A stretch of DNA of 64,000 bases from Bacteroidota bacterium. Its GTDB lineage: Bacteria; Bacteroidota; Bacteroidia; Flavobacteriales; Weeksellaceae. The notes below the pieces were generated by a model. The model was given only the letters and a program-made list of their open reading frames with translations. It had not been told where the DNA came from and made no database searches. Shown piece by piece: positions 1 to 7,204 of the stretch. Location of the stretch: NCBI GenBank assembly GCA_023394415.1, contig JAEXAR010000043.1, positions 124,001-188,000 on the forward strand, read 5' to 3'. The stretch's first letter is position 1; the number at the start of each line of letters is the position of its first letter. A program made the translations under genes and the position numbers.

Positions 1-1466
1 TCGTGAACACGGTAAATAAAGGTATTATTGGTATGCTCGCCTTTTCTGGTTAATGAAACATATTCCGAAACTTTACGGTTCGCCAGAAGCATAAATTCTT
101 CAATTAAATGATTGGAATCTTTGCTCATTTTGAAGTAAACGCCAATTGGTTCGTTGTTTTCATCCAGATTGAAGCGTACTTCGCTCCTATCGAAGGTGAT
201 GGCACCGTTTTTAATCCGTTTTTCACGCATAATTTTTGCCAATTTGTCGAGAATTAGGATTTCCTCTGCCAAATCTCCTTGTCCTGTTTCTATGCGCTCC
301 TGTGCTTCTTCATAAGTAAATCTTCTGTCGGAATGTGTTACCGTTCTACCAAACCATTGTTTTAGAACTTCAGCTTGATCATTCATTTCAAAAACGGCGG
401 AAAAGGTGTATTTGTCTTCATTTGGACGAAGGGAACAAACGCCGTTGCTTAAAACTTCTGGAAGCATTGGTACTACCCTATCTACCAAATAAACAGAAGT
501 GGCTCTTTGATAAGCCTCATCATCCAGTAATGTTCCCGGAATTACGTAATGTGAAACATCCGCAATGTGAACACCGATTTCCCAATTCCCGTTGTCTAAT
601 TTTTTCAGTGAAAGGGCATCATCAAAATCTTTAGCATCTTTTGGATCGATGGTGAAAGTAAGTGTTTGTCGCATATCCCAACGTTTTGCAACTTCGTGGT
701 CGCGAATTTCACGATCAATTTGCTCCGCTTCCCTTTCCACTTCTTCAGGAAAATGATATGGTAAACCGTATTCAGCTAAAATAGAGTGAATTTCAGTTTC
801 GTGTTCTCCCGGTGCTCCTAAAACTTGGATGATTTCGCCTTCCGGGTTTTTGTCGCCTTTCTTCCAGCCAAGCATTCTTACTACAACCTTATCACCTGGA
901 TTTGCGCCGTTAAATTTGTCTTTTTTAACAAAAATATCCGTATTGATCTGTTTTTTATCTGCCACCACAAATCCGAAATCCTTGTGAGCAATATAATCCA
1001 AAGTACCTACAAAATCCGTTTTATTACGGTCTAAAACATCTAAAACTGAACCTTCTAGTTTTTTGCCTTTGTAATGATATGTCACTATGAGAACCGTATC
1101 ACCTTGAAGCGCATCTTTAACATTTTTAGAATGTATGAAAACATCATCTTCTAAACCTTCTACTTTTACATAAGCATTTCCGGACTGGTTAAAATCTATA
1201 ACTCCCGTTAATGTTCCTTGAATTTTAAGGTTGATGATGTACTTTCCTTTCTCTACTTCCTGAATTCTTTCTTCTGCCAAAAGTTTGTGAAGGGCTTGTA
1301 TAACCTGTTCTCGCTGTCGGGGATTTTTATAATCTATCCCATCTGCAATCTGTTTATAATTATAGATTTTAGAGGAATTTTGGTTCATAAAAGCAACGAT
1401 TTTACGTCCAATTTCTTGGAGTTTGTGGTTGTTTTTGTGGGATATAAATTTTGATTTTTTAGACAT
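1..1466 (-). CDS. rnr: Ribonuclease R, 3' end missing
   Basis: Processive 3'-5' exoribonuclease of the RNB family, which degrades structured RNA. The gene reads leftward from an ATG at 1466 and runs off the left edge, so about 488 codons are visible and the end of the RNB domain and the S1 domain are missing. A basic N-terminus (MSKKSKF) leads into a winged-helix segment and cold-shock-type OB domains. The RNB catalytic motif DPKDAKDFDDALS, which holds the metal-binding aspartates, is followed by the conserved GVHIADVSHYV. rpiB starts upstream, with only 28 bp between them, so the two are probably one transcript. RNase R and RNase II are hard to separate on a fragment, but the length of the N-terminal region favours RNase R. 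Confidence 0.93.
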   Translation of the reverse strand, partial: MSKKSKFISHKNNHKLQEIGRKIVAFMNQNSSKIYNYKQIADGIDYKNPRQREQVIQALHKLLAEERIQEVEKGKYIINLKIQGTLTGVIDFNQSGNAYVKVEGLEDDVFIHSKNVKDALQGDTVLIVTYHYKGKKLEGSVLDVLDRNKTDFVGTLDYIAHKDFGFVVADKKQINTDIFVKKDKFNGANPGDKVVVRMLGWKKGDKNPEGEIIQVLGAPGEHETEIHSILAEYGLPYHFPEEVEREAEQIDREIRDHEVAKRWDMRQTLTFTIDPKDAKDFDDALSLKKLDNGNWEIGVHIADVSHYVIPGTLLDDEAYQRATSVYLVDRVVPMLPEVLSNGVCSLRPNEDKYTFSAVFEMNDQAEVLKQWFGRTVTHSDRRFTYEEAQERIETGQGDLAEEILILDKLAKIMREKRIKNGAITFDRSEVRFNLDENNEPIGVYFKMSKDSNHLIEEFMLLANRKVSEYVSLTRKGEHTNNTFIYRVH

Positions 1467-1494
1467 ATAATATTTTGTATAAGTGATGTTATTT

Positions 1495-1926
1495 TTAATT
1501 GCAGGAAATTTTATTGACCCTGTTTTCGTGGCGTCCACCTTCAAATTCAGTATTCAAAAATCTTTCCACTATTTCAAGAGCGAGTTCTTTTGCAATAAAT
1601 CTTGCCGGTAATGCTATCATATTACAGTTGTTGTGCTGACGCGAAAGTGCTGCCAATTCCGGCATCCAACACAATGCACAACGGATTCCTTGGTGTTTAT
1701 TAGCTGTTAGCTGTACACCTTGTCCACTACCGCAAATTAAAATTCCTATTTCATTTTCTCCCTGTTCTACGGAAGTTGCAGCAGGGTGTACGAAATCTGG
1801 GTAATCCACACTTTCAAGAGAATGGGTACCATAATCTGTGATTTCGTATTTTCCAGAAAGTTGCTGTTTTAGGTATTCTTTGTATTCAAAACCTGCGTGA
1901 TCTGCTGCAATTGCTAACTTTTTCAT
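1495..1926 (-). CDS. rpiB: Ribose-5-phosphate isomerase B
   Basis: Interconverts ribose 5-phosphate and ribulose 5-phosphate in the non-oxidative pentose phosphate pathway. The protein has 143 residues, normal for the RpiB/LacAB family. The N-terminus carries the substrate-binding AADHAGFEYK. The ICGSGQGV motif around residue 66 supplies the conserved active-site cysteine and phosphate-binding loop, and an HNNCNMIALPAR segment follows. It lies 28 bp upstream of rnr on the same strand. A TAAATTTG -7 element lies 23 bp upstream of its ATG. RpiB is preferred over the allose-phosphate isomerase subtype because no sugar-catabolism genes are nearby. Confidence 0.93.
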   Translation of the reverse strand: MKKLAIAADHAGFEYKEYLKQQLSGKYEITDYGTHSLESVDYPDFVHPAATSVEQGENEIGILICGSGQGVQLTANKHQGIRCALCWMPELAALSRQHNNCNMIALPARFIAKELALEIVERFLNTEFEGGRHENRVNKISCN

Positions 1927-1949
1927 TTTAATTTTTTAATAGATTTCTA

Positions 1950-1957
1950 CAAATTTA
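1950..1957 (-). promoter_or_regulatory. -7 promoter element for rpiB-rnr
   Basis: On the minus strand the bases read TAAATTTG, an exact match to the Bacteroidota -7 consensus TAnnTTTG. The element ends 23 bp before the rpiB ATG. The -33 position is only a weak CTG. Assigned by motif and position. Confidence 0.4.
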
Positions 1958-2539
1958 GGTTATTATGACCTATTTTCAGTTTATCAACAATGATATTTAA
2001 TCTTTCAATAAGTTACAATTTTATTAATGAATTGATAATTAGCTAAGTAAATCTTTTGTTAAAACTTTAACATATTGAAAATGTATTAATTAACAAAGCA
2101 TTAAAATAGATGTGAATTTTTAAGATAATGTTTGTGGATAAGTAAAAGAAAGATTTCCTTTTTTTATTCATATTAAATTCATAATGCAAATATTAAAATG
2201 TGTTTAACTTATAATCTTCTTAAAAGTTGGGCTGTCTTATTCGATAAGTTCTCAATAATATTTTATTCAATAAAACTTTGGTAGCAATAGTTATTAACAG
2301 TTGTTGATAAGGGATTAAAACACTTAAAAATCAAATATTTAAAATGTGAACTAATTATGAACATACTTAAAATAAATTGTTACGAAATGAAATAAAAAAA
2401 GTTATCCGCAAAACTCACAACACATAACAACATACAACAATTCTTTTCTTTTTTAAAAATTTATAACTGATAATAATGTAAATGATAAATGTTGTGGAAA
2501 CTTTTGCTTTCTCTGATTTTTTTTACGGCTTTTAAATCT

Positions 2540-2547
2540 TAAATTTG
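2540..2547 (+). promoter_or_regulatory. -7 promoter element for pgk
   Basis: TAAATTTG matches TAnnTTTG exactly and sits 29 bp before the pgk ATG. A TTT occupies the -33 position 19 bp upstream, in place of the usual TTG. Confidence 0.5.
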
Positions 2548-2576
2548 TAAGACACAATTAACAAGAAATTTTCTTT

Positions 2577-3767
2577 ATGAAAACTATCAACGACTTTAAT
2601 TTTAAAGACAAAAAAGCACTGGTACGTGTAGATTTCAACGTTCCTCAAAGTGCAGATCTGAAAGTAACGGATAATACCCGTATTGTAGCTGCAAAGCCAA
2701 CCATAGATAAGATTTTGAATGATGGTGGTTCTGTAATCTTAGTAACACATCTTGGAAGGCCAAAAGGAAAGGTGAGTGAAGAATTTTCTTTAAAAAATAT
2801 TGTCCCAGAAATTGAAGATGTTTTAGGAAAAGAAGTTCAGTTTTGTCCGGATTGTATAGGAGAGGATGCAACAAATATGACCGGAAATCTAAAACCGGGA
2901 GAAATTCTTCTATTAGAAAATTTAAGATTTTATAATGAAGAAGAAGAAGGAGATAAAGACTTTGCTGAAAAATTATCAAAATATGCAGATGCTTATGTAA
3001 ATGATGCTTTTGGAACAGCACACAGAGAACACGCGTCCACAGCTGTTATAGCACAATATTTTCCTTCAACTAAATTTTTCGGTTTATTGATGGCAAAAGA
3101 ACTTGAAGCTATTGATAAAGTATTAAGAAGTGGAGAAAAACCGGTTACTGCAATAATTGGTGGGTCTAAAGTATCTTCTAAAATTACCATTATAGAGAAT
3201 ATGCTTCCTGCAATTGACAATCTTATTATTGGTGGAGGCATGGCTTTTACTTTTGTTAAAGCTTTGGGAGGCTCCATTGGAACTTCTATAGTAGAAGAAG
3301 ATAAAATGGATTTAGCACTGGGAATTCTTGAGAAAGCAAAATTGCAAAATGTAAAAGTTCTTTTACCGGTGGATGTAATCGCTGCAGATGATTTCAATAA
3401 TGAAGCAGAAAGAAAAGAAGTAGATGTTTACGATATTCCTGAAGGTTGGATGGGTTTAGATGCCGGACCAAAAACAAGGGAACTTTTCCACGATACTATT
3501 ATGAATTCCAGAACTATCTTATGGAATGGACCTGTTGGAGTTTTTGAAATGCCGAATTTTGCAGGTGGAACTATTGCATTAGGTGATAGTATTGCAGAAG
3601 CAACCAAACTAGGGGCTTTTTCTCTTGTTGGAGGAGGAGACAGTGTAGCTTTCGTAAAGCAGAATGGTTATGAAGATAAAGTATCTTATGTTTCTACAGG
3701 TGGAGGAGCAATGCTTGAAAGTTTAGAAGGTTTAGAACTTCCGGGAGTTGCTGCGATTAATAATTAA
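2577..3767 (+). CDS. pgk: Phosphoglycerate kinase
   Basis: Glycolytic enzyme that transfers phosphate from 1,3-bisphosphoglycerate to ADP. At 396 residues it matches the bacterial family. The N-terminal substrate motif VRVDFNVPQ is near residue 20, with HLGRPKG near 59. The hinge and nucleotide-binding segments include [10 protein letters not shown] near 195, [10 protein letters not shown] near 315 and the C-terminal glycine-rich [11 protein letters not shown] near 350. It is transcribed away from rpiB and ends at a strong hairpin, so it is probably monocistronic. No lesion is visible. Confidence 0.98.
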   Translation: MKTINDFNFKDKKALVRVDFNVPQSADLKVTDNTRIVAAKPTIDKILNDGGSVILVTHLGRPKGKVSEEFSLKNIVPEIEDVLGKEVQFCPDCIGEDATNMTGNLKPGEILLLENLRFYNEEEEGDKDFAEKLSKYADAYVNDAFGTAHREHASTAVIAQYFPSTKFFGLLMAKELEAIDKVLRSGEKPVTAIIGGSKVSSKITIIENMLPAIDNLIIGGGMAFTFVKALGGSIGTSIVEEDKMDLALGILEKAKLQNVKVLLPVDVIAADDFNNEAERKEVDVYDIPEGWMGLDAGPKTRELFHDTIMNSRTILWNGPVGVFEMPNFAGGTIALGDSIAEATKLGAFSLVGGGDSVAFVKQNGYEDKVSYVSTGGGAMLESLEGLELPGVAAINN

Positions 3768-3782
3768 GATAATTTGAGTTTT

Positions 3783-3830
3783 AAAAAAAAGTCATCCTAT
3801 TAAGGATGATTTTTTTATTTTTTTTTTAGA
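3783..3830. terminator. Terminator after pgk
   Basis: A 7-bp stem, TCATCCT (3792-3798) and AGGATGA (3803-3809), with loop ATTA is flanked by an A-run on the left and a T-rich run on the right. It can act in both directions, between pgk and the convergent methyltransferase gene. Confidence 0.8.
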
Positions 3831-3879
3831 GAAAATCATCCAAAAAATGACCTTCATAAATATATCAAAATCAGCTTTT

Positions 3880-4698
3880 CTATTTTTTTTCGATAATATA
3901 TATCAAACTAGAAAATTCGCCGGTTTTTGATGCCTTAAAATTAGAAACGGCTCCAGTAAGTCCACCTTTTAGCCAAGAAAATGGATTTTTTTTATATTTT
4001 TCACTCAAAATGGAAATGTAGTAAGAATCGAGTAGGAGAGGTTTAATTTTTTTAAGTTTCCAATTCTCAGAGTTGAATAATTTTTCCATTCCGGATTTTG
4101 AGAAATGATAAATGTGTCTTGGGACATCATAAGCAGCCCAAAATTCTTTGTAATACTTAGCATCATAAGAGGTATGATTAGGAACGGCAATAATCATTAA
4201 ACCATTGTCGTTCAGTTTATTAAAAAAAACTTTAAGCATATCTTCTTGATTATCAATATGTTCGAAAACATGCCACATCGTAATCATATCGAGTGATTCA
4301 TTTTCAATCTCATTAAGGTCCGAAATAATAGTTGTTTTATTTACCTTTTTAGAAGCAGCTTTTCTAGCATCGGGATTTGGTTCAAACCCGAAAGTAATAA
4401 AGTCTTCTTCAATATATTTAATAAATTCACCTGCGCCACAACCATAATCTAAAACTTTAGCATTTTTAAAAGTTTCTTTAGCAACAATATTCCTTTTATA
4501 ATTGAGATTAAATGATTGTGCGAGTTTGTAAATTTTTTCTTTAAAACTTCCACTATCTTGATGGTGAGAAATGTAATCTTCACTCTCATAATATTTATCC
4601 AAATTGTTTGGAATAGGAGAGGTTCTTAAGATACCCGGAATATTAGTTTCTTTAAGTTCAAAAACTTCTTGAGTTAAAAATAAATCTTTTATTTTCAT
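3880..4698 (-). CDS. Class I SAM-dependent methyltransferase
   Basis: A 272-residue protein with a Rossmann-type methyltransferase core. Motif I is VLDYGCGAGEFIKYI near residue 107. The acidic end of strand 2 is in FGFEPNPDARK, motif II is around SLDMITMWHVFEHI, and a later NGLMIIAVPNH strand follows. About 100 residues precede the core (EDYISHHQDSGSFKEK), a layout seen in ubiquinone/menaquinone-type and sugar-modifying methyltransferases. The substrate cannot be read from sequence. It lies downstream of mnmG on the same strand, and a parS site fills the 36-bp gap between them. Its 3' end faces pgk. Confidence 0.85.
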   Translation of the reverse strand: MKIKDLFLTQEVFELKETNIPGILRTSPIPNNLDKYYESEDYISHHQDSGSFKEKIYKLAQSFNLNYKRNIVAKETFKNAKVLDYGCGAGEFIKYIEEDFITFGFEPNPDARKAASKKVNKTTIISDLNEIENESLDMITMWHVFEHIDNQEDMLKVFFNKLNDNGLMIIAVPNHTSYDAKYYKEFWAAYDVPRHIYHFSKSGMEKLFNSENWKLKKIKPLLLDSYYISILSEKYKKNPFSWLKGGLTGAVSNFKASKTGEFSSLIYIIEKK

Positions 4699-4710
4699 AA
4701 ATACACCTAA

Positions 4711-4726
4711 TGTTTCACGTGAAACA
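4711..4726. promoter_or_regulatory. parS centromere site 1
   Basis: TGTTTCACGTGAAACA is a perfect 16-bp palindrome, identical to the widely conserved ParB (Spo0J) binding consensus. It lies in the short gap between mnmG and the methyltransferase gene. An identical copy sits at 6648-6663. Confidence 0.92.
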
Positions 4727-4734
4727 TTTTTAAT

Positions 4735-6597
4735 TTATCTTCCTAAATAGATTAACAATACATTGATATCTGCAGGAGATACACCACTAATTCTTGAAGC
4801 TTGAGCAATGGTCTTAGGTTTTACAGCCATCATTTTGGTTTTTGCTTCTGCAGAAAGGGAAGATATTTTAGAAAAGTCGAAATCTTCCGGTATTTTGATA
4901 TTCTCCATACGCTGAAGTTTGGCTACATTTTCTCGTTCTTTCTCAATATATCCTTTGTATTTGATATTAATCTCTGCTTGTTCACGAACTTCGTTATTAT
5001 ACTGTTGTGAAACTTCTTTTATAAAATCGATTTCGTCCAGTTTATCTAAAGTCATATTAGGACGCGTTAAAATTTGTGCTGCTCTATAAGCTTGGTCAAC
5101 AGGAGAGGATTCTATAGTTTCTAAAACAGGATTGATGATTCCAGGTTTTAAAGAAGTTTCTCTTAAAAAATCTTCCAATTCTTGTGATTTGGCTACTTTT
5201 TCTTCAACTTTTTGTAATCGATTTTCTTTCGCTAAACCAAGTTTATAAGACTTTTCAGTTAATCTTATATCTGCATTATCCTGTCTTAAAAGCAGTCTGT
5301 ATTCTGCACGTGATGTAAACATACGATAAGGTTCTTCAGTACCTTTAGTAATCAAATCATCCACCAAAACTCCTATATAAGCTTCGTCACGGTTTAGGAT
5401 AAATTCTTCTTTATCGTGTACTTTATTATGGGCATTAATGCCTGCTATTAAACCTTGACCTGCTGCTTCTTCATAACCTGTAGTTCCATTAATTTGTCCT
5501 GCAAAATAAAGGTTTTTAATGAGTTTTGTTTCCAGCGTATGATTTAATTGAGTAGGAGGGAAGTAATCATATTCAATAGCATATCCCGGACGAAAAACCT
5601 TCACATTCTCAAAACCCGGAATGTGTTTCATCGCTTTAATTTGAACGTCTTCTGGTAGGGAAGAACTGAAACCATTCACATAGATTTCAATTGTTTTCCA
5701 GCCTTCAGGTTCTACAAATAATTGATGACGATTTCTTTCTGCAAAACGATTAATTTTATCTTCAATACTAGGGCAATATCTTGGACCTAAACTTTGAATG
5801 GTTCCATTAAACATCGGACTTCTGTCGAAACCTTCACGCAATATATCATGTACGGTTTCATTGGTATAAACGATGTGGCAACTGCGCTGTTCTTCAAGCT
5901 TTGGAGTATCTAAATATGAAAATTTCCCGGGATTTTCATCACCTTTTTGTTCCTCCATTTTAGAGTAATCAAGGCTTCTTCCATCAACTCTTGGTGGAGT
6001 CCCGGTTTTCATTCTTCCAGCAACAAAGCCTAAAGAAACGAGTTGTTCTGTGATGCCAAAAGCGCGAGGTTCACCCATTCTTCCTCCTCCTAATTGCTTA
6101 TCACCTACGTGTATAAGACCATTTAAGAACGTTCCGTTGGTTAAAACCACTGATTTTCCTTTGATTTGAATTCCTAAGGATGAGATAACACCTACAACTT
6201 GATCACCTTCTATGATAAGACTTTTAACCATATCTTGAAAAAAATCTAAATTTGGTGTATTTTCAAGTGCCAAACGCCATTCTTCTGCAAAAAGCATACG
6301 ATCGTTTTGAGTTCTGGGAGACCACATTGCAGGACCTTTGGAAAGATTGAGCATCTTAAACTGTATCGCAGATTTATCTGCAATAATCCCGGAATAACCA
6401 CCCATAGCATCAATTTCGCGAACAATTTGCCCTTTTGCAATACCACCCATTGCAGGATTGCAACTCATTTGTCCGATGGTTTGCATATTCATTGTTATCA
6501 ACAAGGTTTTAGAACCCAGATTTGCAGCAGCAGCAGCGGCTTCACATCCTGCATGTCCAGCACCAACAACGATAACATCGTATATTTCTGAAATCAT
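4735..6597 (-). CDS. mnmG: tRNA uridine-5-carboxymethylaminomethyl modification enzyme MnmG (GidA)
   Basis: FAD-dependent partner of MnmE that installs the carboxymethylaminomethyl group on U34 of certain tRNAs. The length of 620 residues is typical. The N-terminal FAD-binding GAGHAGCEAA is at 12-21, followed by the signature SCNPAMGGIAKG near 47. The second conserved block, GPRYCPSIEDKINRF, and the later FAGQINGTTGYEEAA are intact. The C-terminal helical domain ends in ISGVSPADINVLLIYLGR, the region that contacts MnmE. The gene is flanked on both sides by identical parS sites, in keeping with the common position of gidA near chromosomal origins. Confidence 0.98.
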   Translation of the reverse strand: MISEIYDVIVVGAGHAGCEAAAAAANLGSKTLLITMNMQTIGQMSCNPAMGGIAKGQIVREIDAMGGYSGIIADKSAIQFKMLNLSKGPAMWSPRTQNDRMLFAEEWRLALENTPNLDFFQDMVKSLIIEGDQVVGVISSLGIQIKGKSVVLTNGTFLNGLIHVGDKQLGGGRMGEPRAFGITEQLVSLGFVAGRMKTGTPPRVDGRSLDYSKMEEQKGDENPGKFSYLDTPKLEEQRSCHIVYTNETVHDILREGFDRSPMFNGTIQSLGPRYCPSIEDKINRFAERNRHQLFVEPEGWKTIEIYVNGFSSSLPEDVQIKAMKHIPGFENVKVFRPGYAIEYDYFPPTQLNHTLETKLIKNLYFAGQINGTTGYEEAAGQGLIAGINAHNKVHDKEEFILNRDEAYIGVLVDDLITKGTEEPYRMFTSRAEYRLLLRQDNADIRLTEKSYKLGLAKENRLQKVEEKVAKSQELEDFLRETSLKPGIINPVLETIESSPVDQAYRAAQILTRPNMTLDKLDEIDFIKEVSQQYNNEVREQAEINIKYKGYIEKERENVAKLQRMENIKIPEDFDFSKISSLSAEAKTKMMAVKPKTIAQASRISGVSPADINVLLIYLGR

Positions 6598-6647
6598 TTT
6601 ATTAATTTTAATGATCTTAAATGAAAATTTTTATTTCCACAATAAAA

Positions 6648-6663
6648 TGTTTCACGTGAAACA
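6648..6663. promoter_or_regulatory. parS centromere site 2
   Basis: A second perfect TGTTTCACGTGAAACA, 51 bp upstream of the mnmG start codon. The two copies are 1.9 kb apart and bracket mnmG. Confidence 0.92.
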
Positions 6664-6795
6664 TTAGATAAAATTTCTATACTTAAAAGAACGCTAGCCC
6701 CGATTGTAACGTAAATCCTTTTGCTTTTATTACATATAAGGAAAAGCAAAAGATTGTAGAGAAAAGCGGGAAAAAGCTCCTATTTTAAGCTTTCG

Positions 6796-7203
6796 CTATC
6801 GAATAGATAAATAGAAATCTTCTTTGCTTCGCATTTCACGTTCTTCGGCTTCTGTTTTGTCTTTATATCCGCAAAGATGAAGAATGCCGTGCGCTAAAAC
6901 GCGGTGCAATTCGTCTTCAAAATTTTTGGAAAGGGCAGAAGCGTTATCGGAAATGCGGGGCAAAGATACAAAAATATCACCGCTAATGGTTTTCCCTTTC
7001 ACGTAATCGAAAGTGATGATATCGGTGTAATAATCGTGCTGAAGATAATCTTGATTTACCTTAAGTAAATAATCATCATCACAGAAAATGTAATTGATTT
7101 CGCCAAGTTTTTTTTGCTCTGTAATAATGATGTTCTTCAGCCATTTGTTGGTAGAATTGTTTATTACAATCGCCTCTATCTCTTCAAAAAAATATTGTAT
7201 CAT
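6796..7203 (-). CDS. ybeY: Endoribonuclease YbeY, rRNA maturation factor
   Basis: Metal-dependent RNase family needed for 16S rRNA 3' end maturation and ribosome quality control. The ATG at 7203 is chosen because it gives 135 residues, the family length, and lies 1 bp after the stop of the patatin gene. A longer frame upstream would overlap that gene. The metal motif reads HGILHLCGYKD: the first two histidines are present, but the usual third histidine is Asp. As far as I recall, this variant is common in Bacteroidota. Last gene of the leftward tdk operon. Confidence 0.92.
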   Translation of the reverse strand: MIQYFFEEIEAIVINNSTNKWLKNIIITEQKKLGEINYIFCDDDYLLKVNQDYLQHDYYTDIITFDYVKGKTISGDIFVSLPRISDNASALSKNFEDELHRVLAHGILHLCGYKDKTEAEEREMRSKEDFYLSIR

Positions 7204-7204
7204 A

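Larger units (their letters stand above)
1927..2576. other. Candidate replication origin (DnaA-box cluster, AT-rich)
   Basis: This is the only gene-free stretch above 300 bp. It is strongly AT-rich and lies between divergent rpiB and pgk. DnaA-box-like 9-mers seen: TTATCAACA (1981-1989), TGTGGATAA (2133-2141, a perfect TTATCCACA on the minus strand), TTATTAACA and TGTTGATAA facing each other (2291-2310), and TTATCCGCA (2402-2410). Long runs of A and T between the boxes could serve as an unwinding element. Two parS sites lie 2-4 kb to the right, around mnmG, a gene often found near origins. No ORF or RNA gene is evident inside. The origin call is inference from motif density and context. Confidence 0.55.
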
